NCBI RefSeq assembly: GCF_035593305.1
Contig: NZ_CP141615.1
Location: 2,573,722 to 2,637,721 of the forward strand
Origin: Limnochorda sp. L945t
Lineage (GTDB): Bacteria; Bacillota; Limnochordia; Limnochordales; Geochordaceae
DNA length: 64,000 bases
Reading direction: 5' to 3'
Below the pieces are notes generated by a model. The model saw only the letters and a program-made list of their open reading frames with translations. It was not told the DNA's origin and searched no databases. A program made the position numbers and the translations under genes. Below are positions 25,754 to 32,595 of this stretch, piece after piece (within the stretch, counting starts at the first letter, position 1; each line of letters starts with the position of its first letter).

Positions 25754-25962
25754 TCCAGCACCACCAGCACGTCGCCCTCCTGCACGAAGTCGCCCGGCCT
25801 CACCCGTACTTCCCGGACCTGCCCTCCGGCCGGCGCCGTCACAGGGATCTCCATCTTCATGGACTCCAGCACCACGACCTCGTCGCCCGGCCGCACCGAA
25901 GCCCCCGGCTCCACCGCGACCCGGGCCACCATCCCCGTCATCTCAGCTTTGACCGGCGTCAT
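25750..25962 (-). CDS. Biotin carboxyl carrier (biotinyl/lipoyl attachment) protein
   Basis: 70 residues, just one biotinyl domain. The attachment motif VVLESMKMEIPV places biotin on Lys36, and paired glycine turns EPGASVRPGDEV and RPGDFVQEGDVL complete the flattened beta-barrel. It shuttles carboxyl-biotin between a biotin carboxylase (not in the window) and the carboxyltransferase downstream. ATG overlaps the end of the FadF-like gene by 20 bases, and its stop overlaps the next start (ATGA). Confidence 0.9.
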   Translation of the reverse strand: MTPVKAEMTGMVARVAVEPGASVRPGDEVVVLESMKMEIPVTAPAGGQVREVRVRPGDFVQEGDVLVVLE

Positions 25963-28051
25963 GCTCCTTCACGACCTGCCCCCCGTGCGGGGCGGCGGCA
26001 GCAGCGCTGCCCGTCCCGGCCCCGTCCGTCTCCATCCAGCGGGTCGCCTCCTCGACCAGCTCGGCCACGTCGCGCACCTGGACCTCCCGCTCGCCGGCCG
26101 CCGCCTTGACGGCGTCGTCCAGCATCGCCATGCAAAACGGGCAGCCCACCGCCACGGTCTCGGCGCCGGTGGCGATGGCCTCCCCGGCCCTGAGCCGGCT
26201 GACCCGCTGCCCTTCCGGCTCCTCCACCCACATGCGCCCGCCGCCGGCCCCGCAGCAGAGGCTCTTGGTACGGTTGCGGGGCATCTCCACCAGCTCGGCG
26301 CCGCCCAGCTCCTCCAGGACGAGCCGCGGTGGCTCCAACACGCCGTTGTGCCGCCCCAGGTAGCACGGATCGTGGAAGGTCACCCGCTGCTCGCGCGCTT
26401 CGGACGGCCGGGCTTTCAGGCGTCCTTCGCCCGCGAGCTTCGCGAGCATCTCGGTGTGGTGGGTCACCTGGTAGCGGCCGCCGAACGCGGGGTATTCGTT
26501 CTTGAACGTGTTGAAGCAATGCGGGCACGTCGTGACGATGCGCCGCACGCCCAGCCGCTCGAAGGTCTCGATGTTGGCCCGGGCCAGCTGCTCGAAGAGG
26601 AACTCGTTGCCGATCCGCCTCGCCGGGTCGCCCGTGCACTGCTCTTGCGCCCCCAGCACGCCCACGCGCACACCGGCCCGCAAGAGCGACGTGACGAACG
26701 CCCGCGCCACCTTCTGGTTGCGTTCGTCGAAGGCGGCGGCGCACCCCGCCCAGTACACCACGTCGACGGAGGCGGCCTGGCCGGGCTCGGTCAGTTCCAC
26801 GATCCCGAGGCCCTGGTACCAGCCGGTGCGGCTGGCCGTCGCCCCCCGGAACGGATGGCCCCGGGCCTCCAGGCTCCGCAGCGCGTCCTGCATGGTCTCG
26901 GGGAACTCTGACTCTTCCATCACCAGGTACCGGCGCATCTCCACGATCTTGGGAACGTGCTCGATGAAGACGGGGCACGCCTCCATGCACGCCATGCAGG
27001 TGGTGCACGCCCACAGCGCCTCGGGCCGGACGACTTCGCCGGCCAGCTTGCGGGGCGCGGCGCCGTCACCCGGGCCGTCTCTCAGCTCGTTGCGCAGGTC
27101 GAGGATGAGGTCCATCGGCGAAAGCGGCTTGCCGGTCATGCTGGCCGGGCAGACCGCCGTGCAACGCCCGCACTCGGTGCAGACGTCGAGGTCGAAGAGG
27201 TCTTTCCAGCGCAGATCCGACGGAGCCGAGGCTCCCAGCCGCTGCGCCTTCTCGAAGTCGATGGGAGCCGGGCTGGCCGGCGCCCGCAAGGGCTGCAAGT
27301 ATACGTTGGCCGGCGCGAGCACCAGGTGCAACAGCTTGGAGTACGGGACGTAGGCGATGAAGGCCATGGCGAGCGCGAAGTGCAGCCACCACAGCCCGGC
27401 GTGCCACGCCCGCAGCGTCGCTTCGCCGAGCCCGAGGGCCCAGGCTCCCCGGGCCACGGCCAGGCCGGCGAAGCTCCACGGGGCCCACGGGTCGTGGGTC
27501 GCCGCGATGCGCAGCCCCTCGACGAGATACCCGGTGACCAGGATGAGCTCGAAGAGCACGAGGATGGCCGCGTCGGACCAGATCCCCCGGCGCAGGCGGG
27601 GATTTTTCGCCACGTACCGCTGCCACAAGGCGGCCCCCACGCCGGCGATGGCTGCCAGGCCCATGGCGTCCAGCGCCGCCGACTGGAAGTAGAGGTAGAA
27701 GCGCCCCTGCATGATGCGCAAGCCGAAGTCCTGGTGGATGAACACGACGACGGTGCCGGCGAAGAGGAACACGAAGCCCCAGAAGAACGCGAAGTGATAC
27801 AGCCCCGCCACCCGGTCCGCCAGCAGCCGGCCGTGGGCGGCCACGTGCCGCAATACCAGCAGGAGGCGCGGCCAGACGGGGGTCAGGCGCGCGACCGGGC
27901 GCCCCTGCCGCCACACCCGCCAACGGCGCCAGATACCGTAACCGAAGATCCCCGCGGCGACGGCGGCCAGGACGTACATCACGATGACGCCGGCGTGGGG
28001 AATGTTCCAGAAGACTTCTCGGGTCGCCTCGTTCACCGGCGGCGTGGGCAT
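25943..28051 (-). CDS. Membrane iron-sulfur oxidoreductase, FadF/EtfQO-like (ETF:quinone electron transfer)
   Basis: 702 residues. Residues about 15-270 contain five or six hydrophobic segments of the nitrate-reductase-gamma-like type with conserved His for heme b. A ferredoxin-type 2x[4Fe-4S] domain follows (CTECGRCTAVCPA and CTTCMACMEACPV), then two cysteine-rich CCG domains (about 440-680: WAGCAAAFDERN, CPHCFNTFKNEYP, FHDPCYLGRHNG, SLCCGAGGGRMW, VGCPFCMAML). This arrangement matches proteins that pass electrons from ETF to menaquinone in Bacillota (FadF-like) and relatives of heterodisulfide reductase. Position directly after etfBA supports the role. ATG 28051 has GGGGGGG upstream; the frame opens slightly further. 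The C-terminal tail is low complexity and overlaps the next gene. Confidence 0.88.
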   Translation of the reverse strand: MPTPPVNEATREVFWNIPHAGVIVMYVLAAVAAGIFGYGIWRRWRVWRQGRPVARLTPVWPRLLLVLRHVAAHGRLLADRVAGLYHFAFFWGFVFLFAGTVVVFIHQDFGLRIMQGRFYLYFQSAALDAMGLAAIAGVGAALWQRYVAKNPRLRRGIWSDAAILVLFELILVTGYLVEGLRIAATHDPWAPWSFAGLAVARGAWALGLGEATLRAWHAGLWWLHFALAMAFIAYVPYSKLLHLVLAPANVYLQPLRAPASPAPIDFEKAQRLGASAPSDLRWKDLFDLDVCTECGRCTAVCPASMTGKPLSPMDLILDLRNELRDGPGDGAAPRKLAGEVVRPEALWACTTCMACMEACPVFIEHVPKIVEMRRYLVMEESEFPETMQDALRSLEARGHPFRGATASRTGWYQGLGIVELTEPGQAASVDVVYWAGCAAAFDERNQKVARAFVTSLLRAGVRVGVLGAQEQCTGDPARRIGNEFLFEQLARANIETFERLGVRRIVTTCPHCFNTFKNEYPAFGGRYQVTHHTEMLAKLAGEGRLKARPSEAREQRVTFHDPCYLGRHNGVLEPPRLVLEELGGAELVEMPRNRTKSLCCGAGGGRMWVEEPEGQRVSRLRAGEAIATGAETVAVGCPFCMAMLDDAVKAAAGEREVQVRDVAELVEEATRWMETDGAGTGSAAAAAPHGGQVVKEHDAGQS

Positions 28052-28094
28052 GTGCCCCCCCTCTGCTCCCGCCTTCAGCCGTATCGGGGCCGGG

Positions 28095-29123
28095 TCAGGA
28101 GGCCCGGGCCGCATCGCCGCCTCGCCCGAGCGCCTGTGCCAGGCGATCGGTCAGGAGCGGCAGCACCTTGCGGTAGTCCTCCACGAGGCCCAACTCGGCC
28201 GCCCGGAATATCGGGGCCTCCGGGTCCTTGTTGATGGCCACCACGTGGCGCGCCCCGGAGACTCCCGCCAGGTGCTGGCTGGCGCCGCTGATCCCGACCG
28301 CCACGTAGAGGTCCGGTGCCACGATCTTGCCGGTCTGTCCGATCTGCAGGTGAGCCGGCGCCCAGCCGGCGTCGACCGCGGCCCGGGACGCACCGACGGC
28401 CCCTCCCAGCACCTCGGCGAGACGCCGCAGCGCCTCGAAGCCCTCTGGCCCGCCGACGCCCCGCCCGCCCGAAACGATGACCCTGGCATCTTCGAGCTTC
28501 TGCCCCTCGGAAGAGCCGGCACGCCGCTCCACGACGCGCGGCCGCGCCCCTCCGAGCGCGCCGGCCGGCAGCGAGAGGTGCACCACGGCGTCCGCGGGGA
28601 CGGGCCCCTCCTGCATCGCGGCAGGCGCGCGAAACACCCTGGGCCGCACGACCGCCACCGTGCGGGGCCGCCGGGCCCGGACGGCCGCCATGGCCTTGCC
28701 GCCGTAAATCGGGCGCACCCACAGGATCTGGCCGTCCACCCCTCGGACCTCCACCACCTCGGTGACGGAGGCCGCCCCCAGCCGCATGGCAAGCCGGGGC
28801 CCCACCTGGGCGCCCAGGGGATCCCCGTCGAGGACGGCCACGGACGCCCCCGTCTCCGGCACCAGCCCGGCCAGGGCCGCTACCAGGGCGCCCGCGTCCG
28901 AGTCGCGCAGGGCCGGGTCCGCGGCCGCAAACACGCGCCGCGCCCCCAGCCGCCAGAGCCGTTCGGCGGTGGGGGCGAGCGCAGTGCGCTCCGTGCCGGC
29001 GAGCACCAGGGCCAGGAGTTCGCCTCCCGTTGCCCGGGCCGCCTCGACGGCGCAGCCCATCAGTTCGTCGACCCCCGAGCCGGGGGTGCCTTCCGGAGCC
29101 AGCACGACGGCGACGACGCTCAT
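28095..29123 (-). CDS. etfA: Electron transfer flavoprotein alpha subunit
   Basis: 342 residues. The C-terminal FAD domain carries VIVSGGRGVGGPEGFEALR, GASRAAVDAGWAPAHLQIGQ, TGKIVAPDLYVAVGISGASQ and VVAINKDPEAPIF, all standard EtfA blocks that bind FAD. The N-terminal domain pairs with EtfB. It collects electrons from the acyl-CoA dehydrogenases of the same operon and hands them to the FadF-like protein encoded downstream. It follows etfB by 27 bases. Confidence 0.95.
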   Translation of the reverse strand: MSVVAVVLAPEGTPGSGVDELMGCAVEAARATGGELLALVLAGTERTALAPTAERLWRLGARRVFAAADPALRDSDAGALVAALAGLVPETGASVAVLDGDPLGAQVGPRLAMRLGAASVTEVVEVRGVDGQILWVRPIYGGKAMAAVRARRPRTVAVVRPRVFRAPAAMQEGPVPADAVVHLSLPAGALGGARPRVVERRAGSSEGQKLEDARVIVSGGRGVGGPEGFEALRRLAEVLGGAVGASRAAVDAGWAPAHLQIGQTGKIVAPDLYVAVGISGASQHLAGVSGARHVVAINKDPEAPIFRAAELGLVEDYRKVLPLLTDRLAQALGRGGDAARAS

Positions 29124-29150
29124 GGCGATCTCCCTTCTCCCCGGTGAGGT

Positions 29151-29951
29151 TCACAGGACCTTGAGGTCGAGGATGGCCCTGACGAGGGCGTCGACCCGGG
29201 CCTCGACGGAGTCGCCTTCCATCATCCGGCACCGGTGATCCTGGGCCGGAACGAACAGGTCCGCGATCTCCGCCCAGGACTGCCTCGACTCCTCGGGCAC
29301 GGGCAGCGCCGGCAGCTCGACCACGTCGATGGGCTTGCGGTGGGCCGCCATCACGTCCTTCACCTTGGGGATGCGGGGCACGTTGGAGGGCGCGTTGGTG
29401 ACGGTCACCACGACCGGAGCCGCCACCTCGACGACCTCGACGCCGTCGCGAGTCTCCCGCTCGACCAGGAGCTTGCCACCCTCCCCGGGGCGAACCCCAA
29501 TCGCGTGGGTCACCACGGGCAGGCCCAGGATCTCCGCGACCATCAGGCCGACCTGGCCGCCGTCGGTGTCGCCGGCCTGCCGGCCGAAAAAGACCACGTC
29601 GGCCGGCCACAGCCGCTCCCGGATGGCCGCCGCCAGGGCGGAGGCCGTCTGGACGGCATCGGGCTCACCCAGGCTGCCGGGCTCGATGCGCACGGCCCTG
29701 TCGGCCTGCATGGCCATGGCCTTGCGCAGCACCTCGTCGGCGCTCTTGGGGCCCAGGCTGAGGGCGCTCACCGTGCCGCTACCGGCCGCCTCCCGCAGCT
29801 TCAGGGCCACCTCGACGGCGATCTCGTCGAACGTGCTGATCACGAGCGGCGCCTTCCCGGCTACCGGGCGTTTCGTGGCGGGATCGATGGCGAAGTCGCG
29901 CGGCGACATCTCGGGGTCCAGGACCTGCTTGACGCAGACCACCAGGTGCAT
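29151..29951 (-). CDS. etfB: Electron transfer flavoprotein beta subunit
   Basis: 266 residues, AMP-binding partner of EtfA. Family landmarks: CVKQVLDPE near the start, DEIAVEVALKLRE, VSALSLGPKSADEVLRKAMAM, FFGRQAGDTDGGQVGLMVAEILG and the recognition-loop region TNAPSNVPRIPKVKDVMAA. It is the first gene of the acyl-CoA operon; its leader carries the inverted repeat at 29960-29985. The SD is weak (AGGTTA). Confidence 0.95.
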   Translation of the reverse strand: MHLVVCVKQVLDPEMSPRDFAIDPATKRPVAGKAPLVISTFDEIAVEVALKLREAAGSGTVSALSLGPKSADEVLRKAMAMQADRAVRIEPGSLGEPDAVQTASALAAAIRERLWPADVVFFGRQAGDTDGGQVGLMVAEILGLPVVTHAIGVRPGEGGKLLVERETRDGVEVVEVAAPVVVTVTNAPSNVPRIPKVKDVMAAHRKPIDVVELPALPVPEESRQSWAEIADLFVPAQDHRCRMMEGDSVEARVDALVRAILDLKVL

Positions 29952-29959
29952 CGGGAGCT

Positions 29960-29985
29960 TAACCTACCTTCCGTTTGGCAGGTTA
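29960..29985. promoter_or_regulatory. Inverted repeat in the leader of the acyl-CoA operon
   Basis: TAACCTACC and GGCAGGTTA are reverse complements except for one position, separated by TTCCGTTT, 9 bases upstream of the etfB start. The location suits a repressor operator controlling the whole operon, or translational control because it covers the SD. No TetR or GntR gene adjoins it, so the regulator is unknown. Confidence 0.45.
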
Positions 29986-30130
29986 CCGGGCAAAGGCCGG
30001 CCCGGGTCATCACCGCCACCATACTCCGTGCTCCAGGAGTACGCCGCAGGCGAGAGGGTTCCTCCGGCACTTCGCAATCGCTATCAAACCCATCTGCAGC
30101 GGCCCGCCCCGGAGCCCTGCCGGCATCCCC

Positions 30131-30736
30131 TCAGCGAGCGTAAAACTCGACCACGAGGCTTTCGTCGACCTTGACCGGCATCTCTTCACGGGACGGCACG
30201 CGCAACAGCCGCCCGCGCAGCCGTTCGCGGTCGAGCTCCATGTAAGGCGGAGGAGCGGCCCGCTGCTCCAGGCCCTGGGTGACAGGCTGGAGGGTCTTGC
30301 TGCGCTCCCGCACGGTGATCTCGTCGTTGGGCCGCACGGCAAAGCCCGGTCGATCGACCTTGCGCCCGTTGACCCGGATGTGACCGTGCACCACGAGCTG
30401 GCGGGCAGCCGGCAGCGTGGGCGCCAACCCCAGCCGGTAGACCACGTTGTCCAGGCGGGTCTCCAGGTACTGCAGCAGCCGTTCGCCCGTGCGCCCGCGG
30501 GCGCGGGTGGCCCGCTCGAAGTAGTTGCGCAGCTGCCGTTCCGTGACGCCGTACAAAAACTTGAGCTTCTGCTTCTCCATGAGCTGCAGCCCGTACTGGC
30601 TGGCGCGCCTGCGGGCGATGCGCCCGTGCTGTCCGGGAGGATAGGGACGCTTCAGCGCAGGGCAGTCGGGCAGCCCGCACAGGGGCTCCCCCACCCGCCT
30701 GCACATCCGATGACGGGCCGCAACGGTCCGGGCCAT
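30131..30736 (-). CDS. rpsD: 30S ribosomal protein S4
   Basis: 201 residues; a primary 16S rRNA-binding protein that nucleates assembly of the 30S body. Seen: ALKRPYPPGQHG, RRRASQYGLQLMEKQKLKFL, YGVTERQLRNYF, and the S4 RNA-binding domain RLDNVVYRLGLAPTLPAARQ followed by VVHGHIRVNGRKVDRPGF. The N-terminus has His9-x2-Cys12 and Cys20-x4-Cys25, a shortened zinc-knuckle-like set in which His replaces the first Cys of the usual C+ form. It stands outside any ribosomal-protein operon, downstream of asnB; whether another copy exists elsewhere is unknown. GGAGGG precedes ATG 30736. Confidence 0.96.
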   Translation of the reverse strand: MARTVAARHRMCRRVGEPLCGLPDCPALKRPYPPGQHGRIARRRASQYGLQLMEKQKLKFLYGVTERQLRNYFERATRARGRTGERLLQYLETRLDNVVYRLGLAPTLPAARQLVVHGHIRVNGRKVDRPGFAVRPNDEITVRERSKTLQPVTQGLEQRAAPPPYMELDRERLRGRLLRVPSREEMPVKVDESLVVEFYAR

Positions 30737-30761
30737 GGATACGATCCCTCCTGAGCGCGCC

Positions 30762-30790
30762 GGCGGCTCCCCTCGTGGGTGGGAGCCGCC
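30762..30790 (-). promoter_or_regulatory. Strong hairpin in the rpsD leader
   Basis: GGCGGCTCCC (30762-30771) and GGGAGCCGCC (30781-30790) form a perfect 10-bp stem with a 9-base loop, ending about 15 bases upstream of the rpsD SD. No U-tract follows, so it is not a standard terminator. S4 often represses its own mRNA by binding a leader structure; this hairpin is a candidate part of such a site. Confidence 0.5.
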
Positions 30791-30851
30791 AGCACCTTGC
30801 CCGTTTCCTGGGCCGGCTATGCGCGCGGGCGATGGGCGGGCCGGCCCGGCC

Positions 30852-30889
30852 GGCTCAGGCCACCTCGCCCGGCTCAGGCCACCTCGCCC
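30852..30889. repeat. 19-bp perfect tandem duplication across the asnB stop codon
   Basis: The 19-base unit GGCTCAGGCCACCTCGCCC occurs twice in direct succession (30852-30870, 30871-30889). The second copy contains the last codons and stop of asnB; the first copy would encode an alternative end. It looks like a recent slippage duplication. Confidence 0.8.
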
Positions 30890-32595
30890 GGGACCACGCT
30901 CAGGGTCGTGCCCATGATGGCGCGGGCCGCCTCCTCCGGGAAGTAGTCGAGGAAGATGCGCAGGTAGAGGGCTTGCTCCCGCGAGCCGGCCACCTCCTCG
31001 GGATAGCGCGCCTGGAGCCGGCGCCACTCACCGTCGCTCAGCATCTCCTGCGCCAGGTGCCGCAGCAGGCCCGCCGCCCCGCTCCCCTGAGAAAACTTGG
31101 CCTTCGGGCGGTGGGCAATCCCGGGCGGCAGAGGCGCTCGTTCGGCCACGGCCCGCACCACCCACTTGTCGACCACCCGGTCGCCCACGCGGCGGCGCTT
31201 CAAGTGCGCCGGGAGCCGGAAGGCGTAACGGACGACGTCCATGTCCAGAAACGGCACCCGCGCCTCGACGCCGAAGGCCAGCCCCATGCGGTCTGCCCTC
31301 TGCAGGTTGGTGTGGTGCAGGTTTCCCACCAGCCGGCCGAGCTCCGCGTCGAGCCGGGCACCCTCCAGGCCGGCGAGGCTCTCGTACCCGGCGAACAGCT
31401 CGTCGCTGCCCTCCCCGCTCAGCGCCACCTTCACGTGGTCCGAGACCGTCTCGAAGACGAAGTAGTTGGCCACGGCGCTGCGCACCAGCGGTGCGTCGAA
31501 GCTCTCCAGGTGATAGATGATCGAGGGCAACGCCCTTCGGGCCTCGGCCTCGGCGAAGGTCCGGACGTGATGGCGCGTCTGCAGGATCCGGGCGACCTCC
31601 CGGGAAGCCTCGAGGTCCGGACTCCCTTGCGTGCCGGCGGCGAACGAATGCAGGGGCCCCGTGTGGTGCTCGCGGGCGAGCGCCGCCACCAGGCTCGAGT
31701 CGAGCCCGCCGCTGAGCAGCACTCCGACCGGTACGTCTGCCATGAGCCGCCGCAGGACCGCCAGGCTCAGGAGTTTGTGAAGGCGGGCGGTCGCCCGCTC
31801 CGGCGTCCACATGGCGGCACCTGAGCCGTCCTCCCCATGCACTGCGGCCTGATGGTGACCGTCTTGCCGGCCGGATCGGTGGGCCGCCTCCCAGGGCAGG
31901 TCATGGGGCATGGCCCACGCCGGCCCCTGCACGTTGCCCGCGCCGTCGACGGCGAAGACCGCCACGGCACCAGGCGGGAACTCCCGGTACTCCCGGGAGA
32001 CGATGCGGATGGCCTTGATCTCCGAGGCAAAGTAGACGCTGCGTCCTCCGGCGGTGGCCCAGTAAAGCGGCCGGATGCCCACGGGGTCCCGGGCGAGTAC
32101 GAGGTACCCGCCCCGGCCGGTCCCCAGATCCCGCCAGGCCCCGATGGCGTACATCCCGTGCAGCCGGGCGATTTGCGCGGCGACCCGGCGTGCCAGCCGC
32201 TCCGCCGGGGCCGGGAAGCCGTCATCTGCCCTCCCCGGTGCCTCTTCCGGGACGGGCCCGTCCAGCGCCTCTTCCAGCAGGTGCGCCACGACCTCCGTAT
32301 CGGCGCCGGTGGCAAAGCGGTGCCCCCGTCCTTCGAGCAGGCGCCGCAGCTGCTGGTGGTTGTAGATCTCGCCGTTGGCCACGACCCAGGTGCGGCCCGT
32401 CTCATCGGAGATCGGCTGGGCGCCCCGTTCCACGTCGACGATGGCTAGGCGGGCGTGGCCCAGCACGACCACGGGTCTCGATGCCGGCGCCCGGTAGAAG
32501 CCCTGCCCATCGGGCCCCCGGTAGGCCGTTCGCAGGATCATCTCCCGGACCGCCCCCTGGGAGGGAATGCCCACCCCACCTGCGACGCTACACAC
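30874..32595 (-). CDS. Asparagine synthetase (glutamine-hydrolysing)-like amidotransferase
   Basis: 573 residues. Met1-Cys2 gives the N-terminal glutamine-amidotransferase nucleophile; RGPDGQGFY, GHARLAIVD and NGEIYNHQQL follow. The synthetase domain (about 260-570) has the PP-loop LLSGGLDSSLV, SGEGSDELFAGY and ARVPFLDMDVVRYAFRLP. It transfers ammonia from glutamine to an AMP-activated carboxylate, normally aspartate. It overlaps the end of the B12-binding gene by 8 bases and belongs to the riboswitch-led operon, so an amide other than asparagine is possible. An insertion of about 30 residues (Gly/His/Asp rich, about 228-258) separates the two domains. Confidence 0.9.
   Translation of the reverse strand: MCSVAGGVGIPSQGAVREMILRTAYRGPDGQGFYRAPASRPVVVLGHARLAIVDVERGAQPISDETGRTWVVANGEIYNHQQLRRLLEGRGHRFATGADTEVVAHLLEEALDGPVPEEAPGRADDGFPAPAERLARRVAAQIARLHGMYAIGAWRDLGTGRGGYLVLARDPVGIRPLYWATAGGRSVYFASEIKAIRIVSREYREFPPGAVAVFAVDGAGNVQGPAWAMPHDLPWEAAHRSGRQDGHHQAAVHGEDGSGAAMWTPERATARLHKLLSLAVLRRLMADVPVGVLLSGGLDSSLVAALAREHHTGPLHSFAAGTQGSPDLEASREVARILQTRHHVRTFAEAEARRALPSIIYHLESFDAPLVRSAVANYFVFETVSDHVKVALSGEGSDELFAGYESLAGLEGARLDAELGRLVGNLHHTNLQRADRMGLAFGVEARVPFLDMDVVRYAFRLPAHLKRRRVGDRVVDKWVVRAVAERAPLPPGIAHRPKAKFSQGSGAAGLLRHLAQEMLSDGEWRRLQARYPEEVAGSREQALYLRIFLDYFPEEAARAIMGTTLSVVPGEVA

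Noticed and set aside
25058-26911. Long plus-strand open frame (617 codons) opposite the biotinyl and FadF-like genes
   Set aside because: Low-complexity Arg/Gly/Pro/His composition, no SD, and the opposite strand encodes recognisable enzymes.
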